From Ectocarpus siliculosus (taxonomy: Eukaryota > Sar > Phaeophyceae > Ectocarpales > Ectocarpaceae): a stretch of 59,383 bases of DNA. How positions within the stretch are numbered: the stretch's first letter is position 1; each line of letters opens with the position of its first letter. A program made the translations under genes and the position numbers. Positions 32,939 through 45,764 of this stretch are shown here, one piece after another. The notes below the pieces were generated by a model, which saw nothing but the letters and a program-made list of their open reading frames with translations, did not search any database and had not been told where the DNA came from. The DNA is taken from the NCBI GenBank assembly GCA_000310025.1, contig FN649753.1, forward strand, positions 418,820 to 478,202, given 5' to 3'.

Positions 32939-35033
32939 GGTTAAGGTATTGAAGGCCGCTCTGGCGGTGGTCGACAGCGGTGGAAAGGCGGCCGCGGTGG
33001 TTTGATTTTGCGGGGGTAGGGGTGGCCGATGGTCCCCGATACATATGTGCCCAAAGCGTCAAACGTAGAGTTGTCTTTGTTGCGATCGAATCGGCGCCCT
33101 GTCGGGCCTTCTCCTCCCCGTAGCGTGGAGGCACAAGCTGTAGAGACGCCTAGACGTGTGCGGTGTCATCAGTTTCACTGGACATTCAAAATGCTTTTCG
33201 AACATCCATCATGTTGTCGTTTCTTGTCGTAGAATGGGCCCCAAAATCCAGGTCACGAAAACCGTGCCTCGTGTGCGCCACAGAGACAGTAGCGGCGCCG
33301 GCGCGGCAAAGCCGTTGAGGGCGGGTCTCTTCCTCCGATTCTTATGAGGAGCATGTTTCCTCGGCGATCCTTGTGGGCAAAAAGCACCGCGTGGCCGTTG
33401 AACGTCACGATAGAATAGATGTTCGGTTTGCGTAGCAAATGCCGCCCGTGTCTTCACGGCCATTCGAAATGTAGGGCACCGGTACCCAGATCATATTTCG
33501 CATGGGCGGCGGTGCAGTCGTCAGAGGCAGCTCGTATCGGCTACCGTGCCGCCGTTGAGTACGTTTTCAGAGCCTGGGTTGGAGTCTTGTGATGCACCAT
33601 GGAACACGGCCCATAGGGCAAATGTACAGCAGCACCTTTCAGGCTGGGTAAGTCCATGGGTGTGTTCAAAGAAAAACAATCACGGGAAGTCTGAGAAACA
33701 ACGACAACGCACACGTTGTCATAACTGCTTCTGGTGGTTGTTGGTGTCTACGTGCGTGTGGGAGCTGCTTTGCAAGCCGATTCTACAGCAATTCACTAAC
33801 CTATTCCGTGGTTTATTCCACCACGAAATAGAATACACCATTCGATGCGGCATAACAGCGGCTTGTGTTTCACAAACAACCGGCGGCAGGTGTTACGGTG
33901 ATTGGTCGGGCATCGATGCGGCCAGCCACACACCCAACGCGTTCTCTGTTCTGCGCGAACGCCCTTATAAGGTTAAGCTTGCCTGCGGTGTTATTTTCTT
34001 TCGGCGCACGCGCCAGCTTTGAAAGTGCAAATGGTGCGGGATTGCATGCTGTACGCAGTAACAGCGTGACGTCTTGGTTTTGACTCGAGACGAAAATGGC
34101 TTCAATGCACAGGCATTTGAACTCCCGACACAGACAGCTTGTCGAAACAGCTCTTAAAAGGAAACTCTTCATGTAGACTGGAGGTGCGACGCCTGCATTA
34201 TAATTTTACGGAACCTCTGTGTGTAGTAAAAAAAATGCGTGTGGACTGAAAACGAACTTCAACACGTCGGACCATTCAACACAGCTAACCGTTGCCTGAC
34301 CCCGTGTGTGAACCCCCCCCCCCCTGCCGAGCTGTTTACGCCATTAAAAGACAACCGTCTGTTCTGCCCAAAAGAAAGGAACGTGCAAGCACTTCTCAGT
34401 GAAATCCCAGAGGAAATATCTCTATTTATACTGCGTCCGCGCGATGAGTCGGCACCAACAACATAGCTGGATGGGAGACCTTTGCCCTGACCGCGTCTCC
34501 GGCACTGAAACCTAGGTTCGCTGGATATGGGGGGGCGTGGACCGTCTACACCAATAAGAACCCTCACATCCACCAGCAATAGATTTCGGTTCGACCAACT
34601 TCATTTCGCGATGAAGTAGCGTGCGTGAATAGCAAAGCCATGCCTTCCCCCACTCCGTCGCAAGCCCCAAACGCGTGCGTAGGCTTAGAAACGTTCGACA
34701 TATTCAACTGACGGGAAGTCGCCTAAAAAACGCCTCGGTCCGTGTAAATAACCTGGAGAGGAGAGAAATAACATTCGTGCCGAGCACAACAACAACAGTA
34801 GAACTACTCTTTCTCTACAAGATCGCCTAATATTCTGTAGGTCCGTTTTCCATCTCAATACACTCCCGTGTCAAAACGTGACACAGTCTGCTCGTGCAAT
34901 GGCATGTCACGAACGTCGGGCTTCTTCACATTCTCGAATATGCCTCCCTGCACGAACAGAACCTGACAGATTGCCAACTGCCCCCCGGCAGAGCACGCTC
35001 TCTCTGACGACGGCCATCTTTCTTTGCGGTCAT
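32939..35033. other. Convergent intergenic region
   Basis: Lies between the 3' ends of the carrier gene and the secreted-repeat gene. I see no coding exon, only short unrelated frames. It should contain both 3' untranslated regions. Confidence 0.6.
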
Positions 35034-38000
35034 TCAAGAACATGCCTCGCAGCCATCGCAGTCCCCACAGCCTCGACAAATCTGTCCTAGGCCGAAGTCT
35101 GTCGAGTAAGAACGAGCGGGGCGGATGACCATGTAGATAGAGGGGGTCGGGGGTCGAGACAGTGACCTGACGGGGAGGAGAGAGGGGGTACAATTGTGCA
35201 GCTTTCGTTCCACCACGCAAAAACGCACTGACCACGAAAGACGAAAAAAAAACTGCGCGAAGCGCCGGCGGTTTGCCGCAGAGACAACCGTCTGCCTTCC
35301 TCCCGCGGCATAACGAGGCATAGAGAACGACGGGAAGGCTTTGCAAAACTCAGGATTCGTTCGCATGATGATGAGCAGGTACAGAACTGCCATCCTTCAT
35401 CACGTGCTTGTGGGATTACTGGTACAAAGTGCGGAAACCAACCGGGTGTACATGAAGAACCTCTCCACGTTCCCAACAGGTCGCGACTGTAATTTGGCAA
35501 CAAACAGGTCTCACAGTCACAATCGAGGACGTCCACGCCGTCCAAGCAGTCAGAATCGCACACCACCCTCTTTGCGCCGCCGGGGTGAGCGGCCAGTGCC
35601 AGCATCTGCACCTCGGACAGATTCGAGCACGCGGCGCAGTCCGACGTGGTATCGGCGTCGGCGCCATCACCTATCGCACCAAGGTCACACGACCAACAGC
35701 GATGCGGGGAGTTTGCGGAAAGCATGCACGGGAAATTAAAACGAGGCGAAAAGGGGACGCATGAATCTGGATATCTTCTACACGCCGCCTAGTTCTTGCC
35801 CGCCAAGAAAGTTCAACCATACACCAATCGTGTGTTGCTTTGGAAGATTCCTACCTGGAGTGCTGTTGTGGTTGGTTTGAGTCTGCCAGGTTCGGTCATG
35901 CGCATGCACCGCTTTCCCGTTTCCAAAACACGGAACACTTTTATGCTTTCAAGCCAAAACCAGACCTGCCGTGTTAGCAGCTAGGCACGTAATTGTTTCG
36001 GGCTCCTTGTGGACAAGGTCCGCGTCCATCCGTGTCTCCTACGTCGATTTTTCCCTCTCGTCAACTTCACTCTCTTCATGGTGTGATTTAAGCCAGTCAA
36101 GCACTGTTTTGCGATTGAAGGAAGTTCCTGACCAAACACTCGCTAGGGCAAGCGAATGAGTGCTGACGAAACATCCAGACAATTTCTCTCAATATACCCT
36201 TTGCGATTCTTCACTTGGACCGACGCGTGCTCGAAAACATGTACTGCGTAGGGCACAAGAGCCACTTACCGTAGGCATCCATGTCAACCTCGACGTCGAC
36301 ACCAGCATCGGCCGCATGGGCCACAGGATCCACAGGGGCGGGCGTCGAGAGATCGGCAAAGGCAACCTCGGCAGGAGTTCCAGTCCCATACGCCGCCGAA
36401 ACGTGGGGAGCGGGGGCATAGGTCACGCCCTCCTCCACGGCAACCGTCTCCTTGGCAGTGGGCGACACGGTACCAAGCGCCGCCGGCGCCGGAGTAGTCT
36501 CGATCGTCGGGGTGGATGCTACCGGTGTTCGTGTTGCCTCCGGAGATGATGCGGGGCTCTCGCCTAGAACAGGTGCAGGCGTTTCAGGGCTTCCGAAAGG
36601 GGCCACCACCACAGCCGGCGCCGCGGTGATCGGTGATTGAGGCGCCGAAGGTTGGGGATCATCAAAACCGATCGTCACCGGCGCCGGAACAATGTCGCCC
36701 TTCGGGGTGGATGTTGACGGTGTTAGCGTTGTCTCCGGAGATGATGCTGGGCCCTCGCCTAGAACAGGTGCAGGCGTTTCAGGGCTTCCGAAAGGGGCCA
36801 CCACCCCAGCCGGCGCCGCGGTGATCGGTGATTGTGGCGCGGAAGGTTGGGGCCCATCAAAACCGATCGCCGTAGGCGCCGGAACAGCGTCGCCCGTCGG
36901 CGTGTTTCCTGACGGTGTTAGCGTTGTCTCCACGGGGACGGGAGAAAATGCTGGGCCCTTGCCTAGAGCAGGTGCAGGCGTTTCAGGGCTTCCGAAAGGG
37001 GCCACCACCACAGCCGGCGCCGCGGTGATCGGTGATTGAGGCGCCGAAGGTTGGGGATCATCGAAACCGATCGTCACCGGCGCCGGAGCAGTGTCGCCCG
37101 TCGGCGTGTTTCCTGACGGTGTTAGCGTTGTCTCCGGAGATGATGCTGGGCCCTCACCTAGAGCAGGTGCAGGCGTTTCAGGGCTTCCGAAAGGGGCCAC
37201 CACCACAGCCGGCGCCGCGGTGATCGGTGATTGAGGCGCCGAAGGTTGGGGCCCATCAAAACCGATCGTCACCGGCGCCGGAACAGCGTCGCCCGTCGGC
37301 GTGTTTCCTGACGGTGTTAGCGTTGTCTCCGGAGATGATGCGGGGCTCTCACCTAGAGCAGGTGCAGGCGTTTCAGGGCTTCCGAAAGGGGCCACCACCA
37401 CAGCCGGCGCCGCGGTGATCGGTGATTGAGGCGCCGAAGGTTGGGGATCATCAAAACCGATCGCCGTAGGCGCTGGAACAGTGTCACCCGTCGGCGTGTT
37501 TCCTGACGGTGTTAGCGTTGTCTCCACGGGGACGGGAGAAAATGCTGGGCCCTCGCCTAGAGCAGGTGCAGGCGTTTCAGGGCTTCCGAAAGGGGCCACC
37601 ACCCCAGCCGGCGCCGCGGTGATCGGTGATTGAGGCGCCGAAGGTTGGGGATCATCAAAACCGATCGTCACCGGCACCGGAACAATGTCGCCCGTCGGGG
37701 TGGATGTTGACGGTCCTAGCGTTGTCTCCGGAGATGATGCGGGGCTCTCACCTAGAACAGGTGCAGGCGTTTCAGGGCTTCCGAAAGGGGCCACCACCCC
37801 AGCCGGCGCCGCGGTGATCGGTGATTGAGGCGCCGAAGGTTGGGGATCATCAAAACCGATCGTCACCGGCGCCGGAACAGTGTCGCCCTTCGGGGTGGAT
37901 GTTGACGGTCCTAGCGTTGTCTCCGGAGATGATGCTGGGCTCTCACCTGGAACAGGTGCAGGCGTTTCAGGGCTTCCGAAAGGGGCCACCACCACAGCCG

Positions 38001-41000
38001 GCGCCGCGGTGATCGGTGATTGAGGCGCCGAAGGTTGGGGATCATCAAAACCGATCGTCACCGGCGCCGGAACAGTGTCGCCCGTCGGGGTGGATGTTGA
38101 CGGTCCTAGCGTTGTCTCCGGAGATGATGCTGGGCCCTCGCCTAGAACAGGTGCAGGCGTTTCAGGGCTTCCGAAAGGGGCCACCACCCCTACTGGCGCC
38201 GCGGTGATCGGTGATTGAGGCGCGGAAGGTTGGGGCCCATCAAAACCGATCGCCGTAGGCGCTGGAACAGTGTCGCCCGTCGGCGTGTTTCCTGACGGTC
38301 CTAGCGTTGTCTCCACGGGGACGGGAGAAAATGCTGGGCCCTCGCCTAGAACGGGTGCAAGCGTTTCAGGGCTTCCGAAAGGGGCCACCATCCCAGCCGG
38401 CGCCGCGGTGATAAGGGATGATGGCACCGAAGGTTGGGAACCATCGAAACCGATCGCCACTGGCCCCGAAGTAGTCTCGATCGTCGGGGTAGATGTTACC
38501 GGTGATGGCGTTGTCTCCAAGGGGACCGGAGATGATGCGGGGCTCTCACCCAGAGCAGGTGCAGGTGTGTCTGGGCTTCCGAAAGGGGCCACCACCCCTA
38601 CTGGCGCCGTATTGATGGGTGATGGTAGCGCCGAAGGTTGGGAACCGTCGAAACCGATCGCCGCCGGCGCCGGAGTAGTGTCACCCGTAGGGGTAGATGC
38701 CACCGGTCCTGGCGTTGTCTCCACGGAGACCGGAGATGATGCGGGGCTCTCACCTAGGGCAGGTGCAGGCGTTTCTGGGCTTCCGAAAGGGGCCACCACC
38801 CCAGCCGGCCCCGTGGTGATGGGTGATGGTAGCGCCGCCGGCGTCGGAGTAGTGTCACCCGTAGGGGTAGATGCTACCGGTCCTGGCGTTGGCTCCTCGG
38901 GGACCGGAGATAATGCGGGGCTCTCGCCTAGAGCAGGTACAGGCGTTCCTGGGCTTCCGAAAGGGGACACCACCCCACCCGGCGCCGCGGTGATGAGGGG
39001 TGGTGGCGCCGAAGGTTGGGGATCATCGAAACCAAGCGCCGCTGGCGCAGGAACAATGTCGCCCGTCGGGGGATACGCTGACGATGTTGGTGTTGCCTCC
39101 GGAGATGATGCTGGGCTCTCGCCTAGAGCAGATGCAGGCGTTTCGGGCGCGAGAAGCGTGTCGGGAGCGGTCGGCACTGTCTTGGTCATGTTGGGCGACG
39201 GTGTCGGTGCGCCCGTGGGCGTGTTCGCGTTTGCCAACTGAAGCCTACGCCCGTAGGCAGCAGCGGCGGTCCTGAAGACGGGGGATGTCGGAGTATGGGG
39301 GAAACGGCAAGGGCATCATGACACTCGGCCGACGGCGATGACCAGCAATGCATCAGGTTAAGGGGGATACACCGTCCCTGGAGGAACCGGCCACTACGTG
39401 GTGGTGACGCCCGACGTAACGCGCTCGGTACTCTGGGCACAGGCAAACACCCACCGACGGTGTCGCTTGCCCCCCCCCACACGACGTGCAGCACCATCGC
39501 TGACAGTGTCGTCCGAGAACGTATGTGTGCCGGTGGACCCGAGAAGAATACAACCCAACGAGTAAGACAACGTCCGTGTTTCCCACCAAAAGACGGGAAA
39601 GTGAGGACCCGATGAGGGGGGGTGACAACTGTGTCCAGCAAAAGTATCCAGCGAATGGGTCCAGGTCGGCAATGACCCTGCGGCAGACCCTTACCGGCTA
39701 TCGCTGGTGCACTCCGGCACGGCCCACAGGCCTTGGAACGGGCCACCGGAAGCTAGAATCGCGGTTCCGACGGTGACGTCGGTGGTGTCCAGGACGACTG
39801 ACACACCGAGGAGATCTTGTGCGATAAACGTCACCTGTTAGGAGCCGACGGGCAGATATAGCTAGGGTGTCGGCGTTCACGTAGACGTGTTATCTTGTGC
39901 GGTGTACCAATATTGGGAACAGCGGAGCACTCGCAACGGCCTTCAGAGGGGTCGACCTCTCTTGTCCCGCGAAAACAAGGGCTATGGGTGAAATCTGGAC
40001 CTGTAGTGAGTTGGTTGAAGCCTGCTTGTCCAATGATTTACCATGACAAACTCTTGGCCAACAAAATCATGGTCCAATCAGCAGTACTGACGAAGATTGT
40101 TGGAGACAGGACATGAATTTCCCCACGACATACATAACATGCCTCACACCGGTCTACTTAGAATCTCGGCTTTTATTCGCGTGCCGGTCCCGTGAAAGAA
40201 AACAAACTCCTTTTTGCCTCGACACCAGGTTGACGTGAGCAGGCATTCTACAAAAGAAACCGTCGAAATCATGAGCAGTATTGACCTTGTTGTTGTCGAA
40301 GTCACCGGCGACACTCGGGTGAAAGTGTACGGACGCGACAGGCACGTTAAACTCCAAGGTCATGGACTCCCCAGGGATGGCGTAGCGCCCTAAGAGCACA
40401 GACGGACGCAGGATGAGGGCGTTGAGCTTCACTCTCCGCCCCCTAAATGGTGCACATGTCACCCCATCTCTTCGTCGACGCCAATGGGAATACCCTTCCT
40501 CTGTTAGCGAGTAAGGGTCCCTGAAGTGGCATAAACCTAGACCAGCGGAGGTTATTTGCTCTTGTTGCAATGTGGCGAGGAATTGCCAAGCGTGGCCGAC
40601 GTTGGTCGGCCTTGCTAGTTTTAAGAAAGGTCAAATATGAGAGTGAGCCTCGGGGGCACACTTTCGTCCTCGGGCTGGTCACAGCAGGCGGATAATCTTT
40701 CTTTGTAAACATCTTCAGACCCCGAGAACATCGTTTGTAGGGGTTCGGATCTTTATTGGTTGTACATGCGTCACTACCACTAGGAAGATACCTATATCCT
40801 AGTTTCATGTGTTGCCTTAGATCTAGTCATGTTCGTCCATTTCTGGAAAAGATAGATGGCTGCGAGGTCGAACGGAGAATGAATATAGAGATACAATCTT
40901 TGCCGAGTTCCATTGAGCCCGGATTTTCCAACCCGTGGTATACTGCATTCTCCAAAACCACACAGCTTGCTATAAATCATTGAGGTGCTCTACACAATGT

Positions 41001-41788
41001 AAACATTGGGAGAGATATGAAGGATACAGTCTATCCTATGTATTTTGACCCACGACGGATGTGATACTGCCAGGTCAACTTGTATATGCCTGTGCTTTGT
41101 TCTCCCAACCGAGTATGTATATACTAGTATGCTCTTGGTTGCTGTTGCCGGTACAATCCTTTTTGCTTCGACACATCGAGGCCAACTCACGGGTATTGCT
41201 GGAGTTGCCACCTGACGGGTCGAAACCCTCCTGGTTCCGTCGTTGTCGCGTCGTCTTGTCCGTCACGGGCCGTGTGGTCTATGCGTATTTGTGTCAAACG
41301 GGGATGATGAGGCAGTTACAAGGCGAAGTTTACTTGGAACCTGTGTGTGCGTCGATGCATTCATATTTTTTTCGCCTCTAGTTGCTACTTAGCATTACAC
41401 CGTTCACGTATATATGTATCTGCTGTGCTGGCCGGGTTGGTTAACACACATGTCTCAGGAAATAAGGTTTCCTCTGGGTAGAAGTGGTACTGTAACCTAA
41501 CAAATCCTCAACTACGGTAGGCGAGCAAGTAAATATGTTCATTCGAAGTACATGCATATTCACCTGTGTTATGGTGAACGTAAAGCTCGTTGTTTTCAGC
41601 TCCTCATCCACCCCTGGTGCAGGCGAGTGGCATGATGACAAAATGTCCACGTCCTTGATGTGAAGGTGCGACGCTCGAAGACTAGGAGAGGCTTGGACGG
41701 TACTGGGCTGAGTTGCTACGGCCAGTAGAGCCATTGCCCCTATGCGGGTTCTCATTTTCATGCGCGGTTTCGTTTGAGGCAGATGCAT
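35034..41788 (-). CDS. Secreted protein with Pro/Ser/Thr-rich tandem repeats and Cys-rich C-terminus
   Basis: Unrecognised gene assembled from exons with matching phases. Exon 41788-41564 starts with ATG and encodes a signal peptide (MRTRIGAMALLAVATQ) plus about 45 residues. Exon 40442(or about 40432)-40286 and exon 39834-39695 encode a strand-rich unknown domain (MTLEFNVPVASVHFHP; VVLDTTDVTVGTAILASGG). Exon 39271-36270 encodes about 1000 residues, mostly 13-14 repeats of 65 or 68 residues (VVAPFGSPETPAP...GFDDPQPSAPQSPITAAPA). Exon 35670-about 35461 is Cys-rich (CAAC, CDSDC, CDCETC). A last short exon 35086-35034 may add CRGCGDCDGCEAC and the stop. The first two exons do not agree in phase, so a small exon is missing; 41278-41191, with a GTGAGT donor, is a candidate. 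The Pro/Ser/Thr composition suggests an O-glycosylated wall or surface protein. The 39834, 39271 and 35670 junctions are well supported; the 5' and 3' ends are less sure. Confidence 0.65.
36480..39160 (-). repeat. Coding tandem repeats of 195 and 204 bp
   Basis: Thirteen to fourteen in-frame units within the long exon of the secreted-protein gene. Two lengths differ by nine bases (SPETTL against SPVPVETTL forms). Units at 36500-38400 are nearly identical to one another; those at 38400-39160 are more diverged. No unit carries a stop or frameshift. Confidence 0.95.
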
Positions 41789-42714
41789 CCCAGACTATCT
41801 TACAGACTCATGAAGCGCATATGAGTTGTCTATGTTCCGAAGGGGTGGATTTTTTTCATGGAGCGTCGCTGTGTTCGTAACGAGTACGAGACGCAGGCCA
41901 GGTGGCCGATGGAACCGGGAGAGCTTGTTCAGCACACGATGAAGCCACACTCACAGCAACTCCCAAAGAATGTCAGGTACGGTCACTGTTCGCCGGTCCC
42001 GTCGTGATGGGACCGCGACCTCGACTTGCGACTGGCTATGTATGTGTGTGTGTGAAACGCCTGCCGCGGTTGGTACGCTGATGGCCTTCTTCGTCTGATA
42101 CGATGCAACAAGTGTATCCAAAGTAGCGCACACGCCCTAAATCTTTATGTCTTCTATGGAAATGTTCAGGCAGTGTCCTCGCGTTCACGGCAATCAGTGT
42201 TCAGTGTCGCTGCTGCGCTGCTGCGCATGAGTTGTACTGCAGGTAGCGGCATGATAGGTGTCGGTTCGTTTTTGAAAAATGCGGGGGAAATATGCACTGT
42301 ACAGCTTCTTTCGTACTTCGTATTTCGTATTTCGTCTCGTCTTCTCGTCGTCTCGTCGTTCTGTGATCGACCTCACTCATTGCGATCTCTCTCTCTGTGA
42401 CACGATAGAGGGTTTGTCTAGGTATCCCTGCTATCCGTCTGGACTAAATAAGTGCCGTCCCTTTGTCAATACCCTGCTCGTTGCGATTGTCACACAGAGA
42501 CCAGAGTGGTATCTGCTGCTGTTGGCGTCTGCTGGTACGCGCCAGTTGCAGCGCCCAGGCTCCCGCCTGATGTGTGTCGGTCTCTGAAGTGGTTGGTTCG
42601 AATGCGGTGCGCGCAGAAGAAAAAGCGGCATAATTGCCAAAATTACTCGAAAATAGAAGATAGAGAACACACCAAGTAGGCGCCAAGTTAAATGGAGACA
42701 GCTGATTGGCGGAC

Positions 42715-42801
42715 GCCAAGTAAAATCTGTTCCGGTGGCTTTTTTGGCTGCCCAGACATCGGCCTGCAGCAAAAAAAGCCACCGGGACAGATTTTACTGG
42801 C
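42715..42801. repeat. Foldback with 36-bp arms
   Basis: The left arm GCCAAGTAAAATCTG..TGGCTTTTTTGGCTGC (42715-42751) pairs with the right arm GCAGCAAAAAAAGCC..CAGATTTTACTGGC (42766-42801), with only a few mismatches. The loop is about 14 bases. Confidence 0.85.
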
Positions 42802-43618
42802 GTAGATGTCTGTGTGTATGGCAATGTCAATCCACACTGAGCGTCGATGACGAGCACGCAGCAGCACCCGCCAGCAGAGCTAATACAACAGCGAGGAGAG
42901 AGAGGGAGATCGCACAAACACGCACGCACGCACGTACACGCGAATTATTATTTAGTCTATGTCGAGCTACTGCAGCACAGCAGTAGTACCCACACTCAGG
43001 GATCCATGCATGCATGCTTTTTTTATATGTATCATCTGCACGCCAGTCCTCTCACCAGAACACTTCAAGTAACGTGATGATGATGCTCTCTGGCACCTCC
43101 GGGTTGTATTTTTTCGCTCTCTTGACTCCATCTATCGGGTAGGTTATTTTTGGAGTGAACACCCCACCCAAAGCAATCGCCATCAATCATCCATCCTGAC
43201 GCGTCGGTATGTTGACAACCCGCATGGCAGAATATATATATGCAGGGTGATTTGTTTGCTGCCCCGGTGACGGCACCTCTCTCTGCTCTGGTGTCTCTTT
43301 TCCTTCAGTTCATTGATTCATTGAGTAAGGAGCAACATTTTGAAAGCGTGTGGCCCGCAGATGAATGAATGGGTTTCGCAGTGTATTGGCGGGCTTCGCC
43401 CGCGAGAAATTAAACCCCTAAAACTCTGTCCCGGTACACTCAAAATTTGCCCAGATATTGTGTACGTCTGTCAGCAATGCCCTCTTTTGTTTGCGTCTCA
43501 CGAATACAATTCATGACGTACTGTTTTGGAGACAGAACGAGATAATTCTTGTTGTATGATGTGTGCGGGATGACACTGCTTGGATTCTGTACGAGATAAA
43601 CGCTTTTTTAGGGTGGTT

Positions 43619-43970
43619 GCGAAGGTGTACCGATTCTGGTAAAAGTCAATCGACGGATACCCTGCGAATCGGGTCCTCCTTAACACTCTCCACCCACAGA
43701 ATTTACCCTCAACTGGGAACCTCTTGTGGCCAGGACGGGTAATTCGATGGAAGTGTCACAAAAGGTTCTTTAGAGGATCGATTCCAAGAGAGAGGTGTTC
43801 TCAGGACTGACACACATTGTGTCCACGGGAAAATGTCCAAGCCAGGAGAAAAATTGTGCACCCAAGGAGATTCGAACCAGTATCCTGCTGACGCCATGTG
43901 CGAAGCTGTACCGATTCTGGTAAAAGTCAATCGACGGATACCCTGCGAATAGGGTCCGTCCTCCTTAACA
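43619..43970. repeat. Direct repeats of about 67 bp, 281 bp apart
   Basis: GTACCGATTCTGGTAAAAGT through CAATCGACGGATACCCTGCG and CCTCCTTAACA occurs at 43619-43685 and again at 43900-43970, with two small differences. The sequence between them contains GGTTCGAATCTCC on the minus strand. Confidence 0.85.
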
Positions 43971-44135
43971 TGGTTCCGACGAGAGAGATTTTGCGAAGGT
44001 GTTGCAGGTTCACGCTGCAATACGTACAACGCCATTGGAACTTGTTGTGCATTTTTTGCGATTGTTCGATGTATGCAGTATTAGAGTATATCTGTTTTGC
44101 ACATATAATATATTTATTTACCGAATACAGCTTAC

Positions 44136-44595
44136 TGTGGAAAAGAAGGTTTCGTCCTCGACAGACGTTGGGGAGATTGTACCTTTATCAAGGTGGTCTC
44201 CACATTACCCCCCCCTTTTTCGAGACTTCTTCTTGTTTGCTAGGCAAGAGAAGTCTTCTTGGGGTAACCGGAACCCGACCGGCTGGCGGCGAGTAGAACC
44301 ACCTTTTTTTCCCAACAATCTTCTGTGCGTGTGTGTGTGCGGGTGCACCACTTCCGCCACGCATTGTCAGAAGTTTCGAGTTCGAGTACTGTGTGTGTGT
44401 GTGTGTTACGAACGTGTGTAGTGTGGTGGCTGTGATACGGGGGGTCCCCCACCGTAGTATTAGCCTGACCGAACGCCGCTTAACTTCACCACAGATCTCT
44501 TCGTCGACGCCATTGTGGGAAAGAGGGTTTCGTCCTCGACAGACGTTGGGGAGATTGTACCTTTCTTTATCAAGCAAGGTGGTCTCCACATTACT
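44136..44595. repeat. Direct repeats of about 75 bp, 378 bp apart
   Basis: TTTCGTCCTCGACAGACGTT, GGGGAGATTGTACCTTT and GGTGGTCTCCACATTAC occur in order at 44136-44210 and 44514-44595. They may be the ends of a small LTR-like or tandemly duplicated element. Confidence 0.8.
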
Positions 44596-45764
44596 TCACG
44601 AAACAAAAATGTGATGCTATATAATAACCAGGCGATAGCCGCGGGGGCCAACTGCTGTTCTCGTGCCGCCGTGAGGGCATCCCACCCGCAAACAAACACC
44701 GCTCGCTAGAGTGTGCAGAAATACTTGTTGAAAACTTGGAACACCTCAGGGTGTCCGCTTTCTTCGTGCTCTTTTGTGCCCCCCCTCCGTGTCTATGAGT
44801 TCGCTCCGGGGTACGTACTCCTTTCTCAACGTACCTATCCTTCTTGTTTTTTCACAATGAAAACCTTACACCAACAGAAATTGAGGATGCCTTGACATGG
44901 CAACGCACAGAGGAACGACAGTAAAAAAAAAATACAAAATACATACAACCGAACACGCAGACAAACAAACCCAACCGTCACCGACCACCGAGACTGAGGA
45001 TATAAAGTAGTTTTATTGGTTGAAAAACGAACCTGCAGTAGGCCTGTGCGTGCCCGTCCGTTTTGGAGCTCTGAGGGGGCGACGGTGATTCACACAGGGG
45101 GGGGGTGATCTTCGGCTCGAAAAAAATGAAAGCTCGCGGTCGAGCATTTCTTTCAACGAGGGAACACTTCGTGTCGCTGACAACGCCGCCAAAACAAGAG
45201 TTCGTAAAAATTTAATTATTGAACGCGACCCGAGGGTGTTCTCAGAGTAGAGTTCGGTGTACACCACATTATTGTGGAGCTCATCGTTAACGTCAAACCG
45301 AGAGACAGAGGAGACGACCACCACCCCTTCGTTTCTCCGCTCGCAAGCCAAAAATATTGCCGATCTACTGACAACCAGCATCTGAGCGTTCGACGGACTT
45401 CAGAAGTAAACACCAACACAAACGAATGAAGAAATCAATTCGCAACCAACCACCGGACCCCCCTTGCTGAGCACACGACTATACACACGCACTACAACAT
45501 ATCTACATGCTACACCGACACAATATCGGCTTCTTCTTGCCCTTCATGATACTCCAGTTGTGTACCTCAGTAATCAACAGAGATATCGACGAGTTCACGA
45601 TACGTTCGGATCACCACAGCAACAACATAAACTTCTAAAAAAAAACACACCAACAGCCACGTCAGCAACGGCAACGCTCTTCTCTTATCACTACTGTGCA
45701 CTCACGCTGCGGCCATTATGACTACCAAGGATGCACCATCCGCTATCATTAATAATAGGCGTTC

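Larger units (their letters stand above)
41789..45764. other. Gene-free stretch with several repeats
   Basis: No coding exon is recognised. It holds a foldback (42715-42801), direct repeats (43619 and 43900; 44136 and 44514), GT-rich microsatellites near 44320-44420 and a TATATATA tract near 43230. The block TCTCTTCGTCGACGCCA at about 44496 also occurs near 40465, so these repeats are dispersed. Confidence 0.6.

Noticed and set aside
36480-39160. Regular repeats that might suggest a CRISPR array
   Set aside because: Units of 195/204 bp are coding throughout, without a short repeat and unique spacers, and the window is eukaryotic.
36452-39275. Chain of plus-strand open frames (323 codons at 38270-39241 and many of 63 codons) opposite the tandem repeats
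   Set aside because: They repeat with the same period as the minus-strand coding units, have no own splice or start logic, and are antisense by-products of a repeat whose length is a multiple of three.
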